A stretch of 64,000 bases of DNA. Origin: Apostichopus japonicus (taxonomy: Eukaryota > Echinodermata > Holothuroidea > Aspidochirotida > Stichopodidae). Positions 1 to 10,524 of this stretch are shown here, piece after piece. The stretch spans positions 6,921,501 to 6,985,500 of the forward strand of contig NC_092562.1 in assembly GCF_037975245.1 (NCBI RefSeq). The letters run 5' to 3'. A program made the translations under genes and the position numbers. Numbering within the stretch: position 1 is the first letter of the stretch; every line of letters begins with the position of its first letter. The notes under the pieces were generated by a model. It saw only the letters and a list, made by a program, of their open reading frames with translations, was not told the DNA's origin and did not search any database.

Positions 1-193
1 ATAAAGGAAAATAGTTCAGTTGCTTTAGCGCTCTGCAGTCTGACCTGAAACATTCATGGCTTGGTCTGCCACAGAGGTCATGACTGCTGCATACAACAAA
101 ACTTTTTTACGCTAAAGGAAGCCGCCAACATTGCTAAAGAAGTAGTGGGAGGAAAACATCTATCTTTAACAGGTCACTGTATCACACACAACA
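1..193 (+). other. Possible exon fragment at the window edge
   Basis: An open frame on the plus strand contains QQNFFTLKEAANIAKEVVGG then KHLSLTGHCITHN and ends at a GT that could be a donor (AACAG|GTAAAT). An in-frame TGA lies near position 48, after which an AG could serve as acceptor. I do not recognise the peptide. Its 3' end and the putative donor are the first unit of the adjoining 103-bp array, so it could also be chance or a repeat-derived frame. Confidence 0.18.
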
Positions 194-2679
194 GGTAAAT
201 ATCTATTGTCTGTATTATACAATCTGAGTAAAACCAGGCAAATAATGCTTCAGTATTCATATAAATCTATCTTTAACAGACACTGTATCACACACAACAG
301 GTTAATCTATTTTGTCTGTATTATACAAGAGTAAAACCTGGCAAATAATGCTTCAGTATTCATATAAATCTCTCTTTAACAGACACTGTATCACACACAA
401 CAGGTTAATATATTTTGTCTGTATTATACAATCTGAGTAAAACCTGGCAAATAATGCTTCAGTATTCATATAAATCTCTCTTTAACAGACACTGTATCAC
501 ACACAACAGGTTAATCTATTTTGTCTGTATTATACAAGAGTAAAACCTGGCAAATAATGCTTCAGTATTCATATAAATCTCTCTTTAACAGACACTGTAT
601 CACACACAACAGGTTAATATATTTTGTCTGTATTATACAAGAGTAAAACCAGGCAAATAATGCTTCAGTATTCATATAAATCTCTCTTTAACAGACACTG
701 TATCACACACAACAGGTTAATATATTTTGTCTTTATTATACAAGAGTAAAACCAGGCAAATAATGCTTCAGTATTCATATAAATCTATCTTTAACAGACA
801 CTGTATCACACACAACAGGTTAATATATTTTGTCTTTATTATACAAGAGTAAAACCAGGCAAATAATGCTTCAGTATTCATATAAATCTATCTTTAACAG
901 ACACTGTATCACACACAACAGGTTAATATATTTTGTCTGTATTATACAAGAGTAAAACCAGGCAAATAATGCTTCAGTATTCATATAAATCTCTCTTTAA
1001 CAGACACTGTATCACAAACAACAGGTTAATATATTTTGTCTTTATTATACAAGAGTAAAACCTGGCAAATAATGCTTCAGTATTCACATAAATCTATCTT
1101 TAACAGACACTGTATCACACACAACAGGTTAATATATTTTGTCTTTATTATACAAGAGTAAAACCTGGCAAATAATGCTTCAGTATTCACATAAATCTAT
1201 CTTTAACAGGTCACTGTATCACACACAACAGGTTAATATATTTTGTCTGTATTATACAAGAGTAAAACCAGGCAAATAATGCTTCAGTATTCATATAAAT
1301 CTATCTTTAACAGACACTGTATCACACACAACAGGTTAATATATTTTGTCTGTATTATACAAGAGTAAAACCAGGCAAATAATGCTTCAGTATTCATATA
1401 AATCTATATTTAACAGACACTGTATCACACACAACAGGTTAATATATTTTGTCTGTATTATACAATCTGAGTAAAACCAGGCAAATAATGCTTCAGTATT
1501 CATATAAATCTATCTTTAACAGACACTGTATCACACACAACAGGTTAATATATTTTGTCTTTATTATACAAGAGTAAAACCTGGCAAATAATGCTTCAGT
1601 ATTCACATAAATCTATCTTTAACAGACACTGTATCACACACAACAGGTTAATATATTTTGTCTTTATTATACAAGAGTAAAACCTGGCAAATAATGCTTC
1701 AGTATTCACATAAATCTATCTTTAACAGACACTGTATCACACACAACAGGTTAATATATTTTGTCTTTATTATACAAGAGTAAAACCTGGCAAATAATGC
1801 TTCAGTATTCATATAAATCTACCTTTAACAGACACTGTATCACACACAACAGGTTAATATATTTTGTCTGTATTATACAATCTGAGTAAAACCAGGCAAA
1901 TAATGCTTCAGTATTCATATAAATCTATCTTTAACAGACACTGTATCACACACAACAGGTTAATATATTTTGTCTGTATTATACAAGAGTAAAACCTGGC
2001 AAATAATGCTTCAGTATTCATATAAATCTCTCTTTAACAGACACTGTATCACACACAACAGGTTAATATATTTTGTCTGTATTATACAAGAGTAAAACCT
2101 GGCAAATAATGCTTCAGTATTCATATAAATCTCTCTTTAACAGACACTGTATCACACACAACAGGTTAATATATTTTGTCTGTATTATACAAGAGTAAAA
2201 CCTGGCAAATAATGCTTCAGTATTCATATAAATCTATCTTTAACAGACACTGTATCACACACAACAGGTTAATATATTTTGTCTGTATTATACAAGAGTA
2301 AAACCAGGCAAATAATGCTTCAGTATTCATATAAATCTCTCTTTAACAGACACTGTATCACACACAACAGGTTAATATATTTTGTCTGTATTATACAAGA
2401 GTAAAACCAGGCAAATAATGCTTCAGTATTCATATAAATCTCTCTTTAACAGACACTGTATCACACACAACAGGTTAATATATTTTGTCTGTATTATACA
2501 AGAGTAAAACCAGGCAAATAATGCTTCAGTATTCATATAAATCTCTCTTTAACAGACACTGTATCACACACAACAGGTTAATATATTTTGTCTGTATTAT
2601 ACAAAAGTAAAACCAGGCAAAAAATGCTTCAGTATTCATATAAATCTCTCTTTAACACACACTATAATGCACAACAGGT
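158..2679. repeat. 103/106-bp tandem array, ~24 copies
   Basis: Satellite-like direct repeat. Most units are 103 bp; a few are 106 bp because they carry 'atctgag' where others have 'agag'. Each unit contains CACTGTATCACACACAACAG, then an A/T-rich part with TTGTCTGTATTATACAA, then GGCAAATAATGCTTCAGTAT. Units differ at only a handful of shared variant sites (gtctg/gtctt, cctgg/ccagg, atctc/atcta). These variants occur in runs, indicating recent expansion in blocks. The last copy (from ~2,640) is degenerate. Confidence 0.97.
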
Positions 2680-3371
2680 ATTACCCAACATCGCATAGCA
2701 ATTTAACATGCAAAAAGAATCCCTTAAATGTTTGCACTAAAAGAAGATTAAATGAGAGAGTCACAAAATTAATTTCATTTGAGTCTCCATGTTTGTGACA
2801 ATCTTCCTTGAATTAAATTACTTATCATTGAGTGGTTTCGATTGTTACATGGTTTTATTATTGAACTGCGCAAAAAACTTGATCACAAGGTGCTCAAAGC
2901 AAGATATATGTACCAGTGCTCAGAGAACAGGCACATAGTTGGTCTATGGGAAACCCCATGAAGCTTTATGGGATTCCCAGAAACGTTTGTAGCAACTTTC
3001 TTTTTCAGATCATACAAACATACTTTAACTCAAGTGCAACAGTAAAACATAAGGCAAGTTTCCCTTTTGGACAATTGCAACTTACATATATATGTCAACA
3101 ACGGTTGTGATGAAGAAGATCAAATAAACATATCTGAACAGTTCTATTTCATTTGAAACAGTAATACTAGTTTGAATTTCCTTCATATGTAAGAAATAAA
3201 GACTAGAAGAAATCCGAGAGTGACTCAACTGAACCACTTTTGATTAAAGGAAAAATGAAGGCAGGCATCAAGACAATTTATATCATTCAGTAACCTCAAA
3301 ATTATCTGATATTCAATTTTAAAGTGAACCGCTTTCTGTTGGACGAATATGCTCGCTTTAAAAATTGGCTC
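2680..3371. other. No gene seen
   Basis: A/T-rich sequence with only short ORFs; nothing recognised. Confidence 0.5.
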
Positions 3372-4230
3372 CTAAGGCTTCACCACAATATACAGTAAGC
3401 CACCATTGATTACGTAATACACTTGAAATTCCATATTGATAACGTCAGGGAGGAACAACTCTCTAACAATGCCATTTTCTGTGACTCCCTGTGGAAAATA
3501 TTCAGCTGTTGTTGCAAGGGCTAGAACTTTCGGCCTTGCAATTCGTATAAGCCCAATGCAGTTTAAAATATTAACAAGGCATCTGAAAGTCATTATTACA
3601 AAAAAATCAAGAGTTATTAAGAAGGCCCAGGCTACGCTAGACAAGAACACTAAAGGTAAACCTAGGGTATGCTAAAGTAACATCAATAATGTAGGCTGAG
3701 TGTAACTTTAGTTGGTGATAGATTACTGAAGTTTGGCATTGTGTTCATTAACATCAATCTTTAGTTTCATCACATGTGAAGGTTTGAGAAGAAATCAAAT
3801 CTCTCAGTGACACTGTGTAAATCTTCATTGCATAAACAGCAAGCCTTGTAATTAGGTGTTAATCAATGATCTACCATGCTTTTATCAGTGGAACAGGGGT
3901 ATAACTCAAGCAATGCACAAGGCTTACTCTTACGTAAGGGTAATATTGATGGTGTTCTGATATTGGCTAGCCAATTGTGGTGTAGTAATATCTTTTGTTG
4001 ATTCCATACCTTGGATTGCTGCTATCAGGACATTTGAAAATTGCCTTGTTTGCTGATTTAAAGCCTCCAGAAACTTCTGATACTAAGGTTAGGCCCTTTT
4101 TTTGTTTTGATGGTTGCCAGAAGTTGCTAAATGTGTCTTTCATTTCAACGCGAACGTTTAGTTCAGTACACTCCACTATGAAGCCCAGTAATACCACAAA
4201 CAGTACAGTAGCATATAATAGGTATGGGAA
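3372..4230 (-). pseudogene. Decayed coding-like segment, membrane-protein type
   Basis: Two minus-strand open segments join in phase: about 4,230-4,013 (FVVLLGFIVECTELNVRVEM... PDSSNP, then donor GTATGG) and 3,638-3,375 (acceptor TCTAG, then VAWAFLITLDFFVIMTFRCL... LLYIVVKP and stop). Each begins with a hydrophobic, membrane-like stretch. A related segment exists in the opposite orientation at about 60,205-60,310 (FVVGLGLVVECTELYIPIKV), ending in a stop. The 4.2-kb copy has a net +4-nt change and an in-frame stop just upstream, with no acceptor available, so it is probably a pseudogene or a piece of a duplicated gene. The family is not recognised. Confidence 0.35.
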
Positions 4231-5043
4231 TTACCAGGTAAGTATTAGTAATGCGTAGAATGGGTATAATAACAGGTATGAATATACATCATGCGCAGAA
4301 TCAGTATAAGAATAGGTGTGAATATACGTAATGCAAATAATAACAGGTATGGTAATATGTAATGTGCAGTATCGGTATAAGTACGACACACCAGATAACA
4401 TTATAATGTACTACGAGGATTGAGCGCAGAATCGGTATTCATACTTTAGAAGACAGTGCTACTACTAAACAGGTATGAATATACGTATTGCGCAGAATGG
4501 GTTTCTTTCCAAAATAACTTGTTAGAGCATTTGGCAAACTACGTGCGTGAAAAGCAACTTGTGAGAACCATTTGGTGGGACACTGTAGTTTGCGAGTATG
4601 GTACAACTATGCTGGCCAATGTTTTAAAGCAATTAGCCGTAGCAAAGTGTGGGTATTATTATAATATGTGACTTGGGAATGACCTTGATTTGTCAAGTAG
4701 CAGTCTGTAAAAAAGAACTTGGGGGGTTTCATTTCTTTGAAATGGTATTCTCAAATGTTAAAGCAGCATTTTGCATCCTGGACTATGATATTTCTCAACC
4801 TCACTGACTCCACTATGCCATAACGACATACATAACTAGCTTATCTATTTATATTTTACTTCAAATGGTGGCATAAAAGTCGAAAAAATTGCAACTTTCA
4901 CTTTGTTGTTCTCCAAGATATTTTCCGTTGCGAACCCAATAAACCTCGCCCATAATATGAATATTTAAACACTATGAACGTCATTGACAGATACGTAATT
5001 TAACACCACGCTTGATTTGTGTACAGTCTATATGGCAGTTGTA

Positions 5044-5070
5044 CCAGGGAGTTGCATAACAACTCCCGAC
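5044..5070. repeat. Second copy of the short palindrome
   Basis: CCAGGGAGTTGCATAACAAC then TCCCGAC. It is the 28.3-kb palindrome with three loop-side bases missing and a changed right end; arms GGGAGTTG/CAACTCCC remain perfect. No flanking duplication is evident. Confidence 0.65.
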
Positions 5071-5109
5071 GCAAAGTCTTGTATCTATTTTTAGCAACGG
5101 CTCATAACT

Positions 5110-5570
5110 AAACCTGCATCTCTGATTGGTTGAATTCAAACTAGTGGGTTTGGGAACTGAATGCGATTAAATTTTGTATGTGGAATACTCGCCAATTAAC
5201 GTTTTTGGCAGGGAAAAACTTGGCTAATATCTTAATTTGCTGTTTTGTGATTTGATGTATGCAAAAAACTCGATGGACATGTCAAAAAAGTAGAAAACGG
5301 CGACCAAACGCAAAATGCTCATGAATAAACATACTATTCACTGATTGGTGGAATTCAAACTAGTGGATTTGCAGATATGAAAACTTTGTCGAGGACACTT
5401 TTACTCGTTATCGATATATATCGTTAATTACTCGCTAATTAACGCTCTTGGCAGGGTGAAACTTGGATGGTATCTTAGTTTGCTGTTTTATGATTGATAC
5501 ATGTAAAAAAATCGATGCACATGTTAAAAAGGTGGAAAAAAGCGACCCAACGCAAAATGCTGCTTTAAGA
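5110..5570. repeat. Diverged tandem duplication, ~240 bp
   Basis: Two neighbouring blocks (about 5,110-5,330 and 5,335-5,570) share GATTGGT(t/g)GAATTCAAACTAGTGG, CGC(c/t)AATTAACG, CTTGGCAGGG-type and CCAACGCAAAATGCT-like segments in the same order. They are much diverged. This lies inside dispersed repeat copy A and is absent from the antisense copy near 58.8 kb. Confidence 0.7.
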
Positions 5571-5929
5571 GAGTAACATCTTAGAACCGCAAAAGCTCTG
5601 TGGCATCGTCAAAGTAGTGAGATAGAGACCAGATTATCCCATCAATTAGTTTTGTATGGATTGTTTTAAAACTTAGATGAAACTTTGCCTATCTCTCTGA
5701 AAGTAGGTAGGGGTTTGTTTCTCAAAATAAAAGAGGATGCATCCGCAGGACACAAGCAATTTGAAGATTTTGCATCCCTGGCCAAAGCATTGCGCCCCAC
5801 AGAATTGCGGACGCAGAATCCTGCTTTCTAACAATGCTGACACCTTCAGAGAAGTTGTCTACCTTGAATCAACAATCCATTCTAAAACAATGGAGATGAA
5901 AAGGTACAAACATTTGATCATTGTCTGAT

Positions 5930-6880
5930 GTTATCTCATTAAGAAGGTTAATGTCCAAACATCAGTTCTAAGTCTTGAATTGCAAGCTTGTGCAATCACT
6001 GACATCATAGTCTCAATTTAGCAAAGTCAAGATTTATTATACAACAGGAGTGGTTAAAGACGAAAAGTGCATGAAAAAAAAAATAGGATCATGCTGCTAA
6101 CATTTGATTCCACCAACACTGGGATTAAAATCAGGCACTCCAACATTAAAACATGATAAATTAATGATATGTAATACATTTTACTTTTATTGGCCCAATC
6201 CATACACCATTCCACAACAAAACACAAGATTTCAACTAATGGTACGTTTTTGATTTTTGCTATTTTCTTGCTAGAGCTTGACAACAACATGTATGAAAAT
6301 GTGTAAAGATACAAACATTAAGAACCTCCAGGAGAGCATGGAGCAATAACCATTCAACTAATGTAAAGGTTTGAAATAAACTTATCCCTTAGAACATATA
6401 AAAAGCTTTCCAACCCAATGCACACATGGAAAGCACATGTGTTATGATTTAAATGAAAAAGGTCCAACCCAGGAGGTGTGAATGGACCATAAGATCATTA
6501 TATGTCTGGTCCCTTCAAATTTAATTCTAAACAAGCTGTGGGATTCCTTGAAATATTTTGATTTATAGTTCATTTCCTGTGGAAAATACCTACAATTGTA
6601 GTCTCATCAAATTTCAACTCAATGCCTCTGAGGTAGTCATAAAATGACTTTCTACTAATAAAACTTTGGTTGATAATGGATAACTGTTTATTTTGAAATG
6701 TTATAAAATGGGAACTTGGTATGTTATTTATTTCCTGACTCCTGTTGTTAACTCAGTTGAATAAAAGCATGTAACTTTTAAATGATACTGAGAAACCATC
6801 ATAAAATTGCAGACATGAATTACAGTAAACATCTGTCTGTGGCTGTCCTCCTCCTCTATTCCTCACAGCTAGGCTTGATG
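5930..6880. other. No gene seen
   Basis: A/T-rich, short chance ORFs only. Confidence 0.5.
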
Positions 6881-6924
6881 CTGTAGGATGATGATGTCTT
6901 TTTTAACTTTCATTGCTTTTTTGA

Positions 6925-7320
6925 AGTACTCATCTCTATTACGGGACCTAAACCTGGTGCCCTTGGCAGAGAGGCGCAGACAAAGTAGAATCATCTTATT
7001 TGCTAAGGGCATCTATGGTCAGGCTCAGATCCCTATTGACTGCCTAAGAAAGCCTCTGCGTAGGAGTCGGAACATGCATGATATGCATTTCTGCCAGCTG
7101 TATGCCAGTACAAATTGCTATAAGTATAGTTTTTTTCCAAATACAATTAGGGATTGGAATAGTCTGCCTTCAGACCTCATTAGTAGTTCCAGTGGTTCTG
7201 TGAATCCTGTCACTTATATCAGTACTCGGGTCAGATCTAATTAATTACTCTCTTGACGTGTGTGTGGTGAGATATTGTCCCTTTTTGCGGATGTGTCACC
7301 GTATCGAAGACGAAGACGAA
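6925..7320 (+). mobile_element. Non-LTR retrotransposon 3' end (5'-truncated)
   Basis: The frame ending at 7,244 encodes the extreme C-terminus typical of CR1/L2/Jockey-type reverse transcriptase proteins: LAERRRQSRIILFAKGIYGQ, then YKYSFFPNTIRDWNSLPSDL and a stop shortly after. That arrangement (RRRQSR, a spacer with basic residues, and YSFFPxTIRDWNxLP) is highly characteristic of these LINEs. A short 3' UTR follows, finishing in a GAAGAC repeat at about 7,303-7,318, the simple-repeat tail common in such elements. No catalytic reverse transcriptase or endonuclease domain is present upstream, so the copy is dead on arrival. Clade assignment is uncertain. Confidence 0.85.
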
Positions 7321-7974
7321 GTAAGAACTCATATTATGCCCGTTCTACAAAAGTAGGGATTAACATTTTATGCATACTAAATGGTGTCTTTATTTGTTGA
7401 CATGAAAATCGAACTCATCGCATAATTAATAAAAAATCTCTGATTTTAGATTTACTGTGTAGATCTCCAAACTTCCAGTCAATGAAGTAAGCCTCACATT
7501 GAGTTCCAGTGTAAGGTTACTGTATAAAATAGTTTGACAACTTTATGTGTCCTCTGAGTTACTTACTTTGGCATAAAAATTACCAAAATTAATTTATTTG
7601 AAGTACATTGTTCTCTCACCAGCGAGAGATCACACTGAATTTTACAACAAGTGCATCATATTCTGTTCTTTCTTTGACTAAGTCTTTAGATAATAGACTA
7701 TGTAGCAAGTTATGCAACCAAGTATAAATAAAACTACATCCATTTACACAAACTGGTGCAATATTAATGTTGCGGACCGCAGTGAGATGAAAAACAAACA
7801 CTTAAAGATGTGGATTCTCCTAGGACATATTACTTTATATGGCAAATAAAGTATCACATGGTTTAATATTTTTAGGTCAGTAGTTTATCTTAATCACCAA
7901 AATGTTAAGTGATAAGAATGTGAGGTTTCCCGTACATAGCATGCACAAGGCTAGGAGAATAAATCCTTTGCTAC

Positions 7975-9476
7975 TGACTATGCTGCTAACAATGCTACTA
8001 GTCACTATGCTATTCACTATGTTACTAACAATGCTACTAGTTACTACACTACTTACTATGTTACTAACAATGCTACTAGTAACTACACTACTTACTATGT
8101 TACTAACAATGCTACTAGTAACTACACTACTTACTATGTTACCAACAATGCTACTAGTTACTACACTAATTACTATGTTACTAACAATACTACTAGTTAC
8201 TACACTACTTACTATGTTACTAACAATGCTACTAGTTACTACACTACTTACTATGTTACTAACAATGCTACTAGTTACTAAACTACTCACTATGCTACTA
8301 GTTACTACGCTACTCACTATGCTTCTAGTAACTAACAATGCTACTCACTATGCTACTAGTTACTACGCTACTCACTATGTTACTAGTTACTACGCTACTC
8401 ATATAACTAACAATGCTACTCACTATGCTACTACTGACTACGCTACTCACTATGCCACTAGTGACTACGCTACTCACTACATATGTTACTAGTTACTACG
8501 CTACTCACTATGCTTCTAGTTACTATGCTACTCATGTTACTAACAATGCTTCTAGTGACTATGCTACTCACTATGCTACTAGTTACTATGCTACTCATTA
8601 TGTTACTAGTTACTACGCTACTCACTATGCTCCTAGTTACTATGCTACTCATGTTACTAACAATGCTACTCACTGTGCTACTAGTTACTACGCTATTATG
8701 CTACTAGTTACTACGCTACTCACTATGCTTCTTGTTACTATGCTACTCATGTAACTAACAATGCTACTCACTATGCTACTAGTGACTACGCTACTCACTA
8801 TGCCACTAGTGACTATGCTACTCACTATGCTACTAGTGACTACGCTACTCACTATGCTACTAGTTACTATGCTACTCACGTTACTAACAATGCTACTAGT
8901 GACTAAGCTACTCACTATGCTACTTGTTACTACGCTAATCCCTATGCTACTACTTACTACGCTACTCATGTAACTAACAACGCTACTCACTATGCTACTA
9001 GTGACTACGCTACTCACTATGCCACTAGTGACTATGCTACTCACTATGCTACTAGTGACTACGCTACTCACTATGCTACTAGTTACTATGCTACTCATGT
9101 TACTAACAATGCTACTAGTGACTATGCTAATCACTATGCTACTAGTTACTACGCTACTCATTATGTTACTACATTGCTATAGTGACTATGCTACTCACTA
9201 TGCTACTCACTATGCTACTAGTTACAATGCTACTCATTATGTTACTAGTTACTATTCTAATCACTAAGCTTCTAGTTACTATGCTACTCATGTAACTTAC
9301 AATGCTACTCACTATGCTACTAGTGACTACGCTACTCACTATGCTACTAGTTACTATGCTACTCACATTACTAACAATGCTACTAGTGACTATGCTACTC
9401 ACTATGCTACTAGTGACTACGCTACTCACTATGCTACTAGTTACTATGCTACTCATTATGTTACTAACAATGCCTA
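7975..9476. repeat. 12/15/27-bp minisatellite, ~1.5 kb
   Basis: Array of variants of CTACTCACTATG and CTACTAGTTACTACG, mixing 12- and 15-bp units into 27-bp and longer higher-order patterns. Interspersed TTACTAACAATG units mark block boundaries. Because nearly all units are multiples of three, long ORFs (up to 196 codons) open on both strands with monotonous products such as LLTMLLVTT or SSIVTSSIVS. These are artefacts of periodicity and not genes. The left end (7,975-8,290) is the more regular 30-bp CTACTAGTTACTACACTACT-type form. Confidence 0.95.
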
Positions 9477-9479
9477 TCC

Positions 9480-10520
9480 TATATTGCTCCTAGTATCTGT
9501 CCTTTAATCATATTTCCTCCAAAAAGAACTTTACTCCATCAATTCCTTAAACCAAATTTCTCAAAATGGTTCAGAAAATGCAGTTTCAAATGTCCCAAGA
9601 GTGAATACTTTTGGAATTCCATACCAAAGTTATTCTCTAAAAAGACAGGAAAACATTCCACTGAATTAAATTAGTGCACAGCATTGTAATGGAGAATGAT
9701 CATATTTATGGAATAGAACAAGTCATATAAGTGAGCACTGTGCAAACACATAGTATTCTCACAAATGTTATCATTTGCTATCATTACAAGTTTGGTAACA
9801 TTAATGCGAAAATGCCCCAATTCTTGCAAGCCTTGTTATGCTCGGTGGTCCATTTGGAGAGAAACAGGTGGTACTAACAAACATGTTCACAGTAAATTCA
9901 ACAAGGTCCCCAACCCTCGCTGCATTTGCGTCACCTACTATCACCTTATGGATTTTGAAAGACAACTAGGAATAAGTCGCCACATGGATGATAAAGAATA
10001 TCACCAACGCCTGGCTTCACCTTACTTTACAACAGATACAAAAGTCCTATGATACCAAATACTAAAGACTATTGCTAAAAAGTGCCAATATTGTGGTTGG
10101 AATAACAAAAACACCACAAGTAAAAGGTGGACATAATTAGTTTTGTTTACATCCATACCATGCCACATTCATCAAATCTATTTAACTTTCCATTCAATTT
10201 AACAAATTTCTCAACGTTACAGTCTCTGTACCTTGAAAGTTATCCTATCGCAAACTGTTGTACCAAACCTCACACAATGTCACATTCAGATAGGCGTTCA
10301 TACTTAACAGTCACAATTGCTTCCCATGGCTACTTTATCTTGCAAGTTCCAGGTTAATATTTTAGCATTTTATAAATGGCTATGGTAGCACACAAGTTAT
10401 CCAGGCCTCTCTAACTCCAGCTTTATCATGTAGGGTACTTCTCTTCACTACATTCACATGCAACTCACTTCTGTGGATATTATTGCTTGACTGTCTGCTT
10501 CAGGTAACTATATACCTTTC
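9480..10520. other. No gene seen
   Basis: One 95-codon ORF (9,765-10,052, plus) has no recognisable motif and lacks support. The rest is A/T-rich. Confidence 0.5.
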
Positions 10521-10524
10521 TTAA

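Larger units (their letters stand above)
3990..5800. repeat. Dispersed repeat, copy A
   Basis: Long low-copy repeat whose pieces recur in antisense at 58,740-59,220 and 60,150-60,325. Shared blocks include 4,100-4,330, 4,400-4,760 (with GACCTTGATTTGTCAAGTAG), 5,580-5,700 and 5,735-5,800. Within it, 4,230-4,500 holds imperfect ~40-60-bp repeats built on GCGCAGAATCGGTAT and AGGTATGAATATACG. The order of blocks differs between copies in a way expected if the element is itself tandemly organised. Confidence 0.7.

Noticed and set aside
7877-9493. Nine or so overlapping ORFs, up to 196 codons, on both strands
   Set aside because: They arise because the minisatellite period is a multiple of three and its units lack stops. 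The products are two- to nine-residue monotones in every frame, with no flanking splice or start context.
9765-10052. 95-codon plus-strand ORF with several Cys
   Set aside because: The cysteine spacing fits no motif I know, and it has neither neighbours nor splice signals that would make it a gene.
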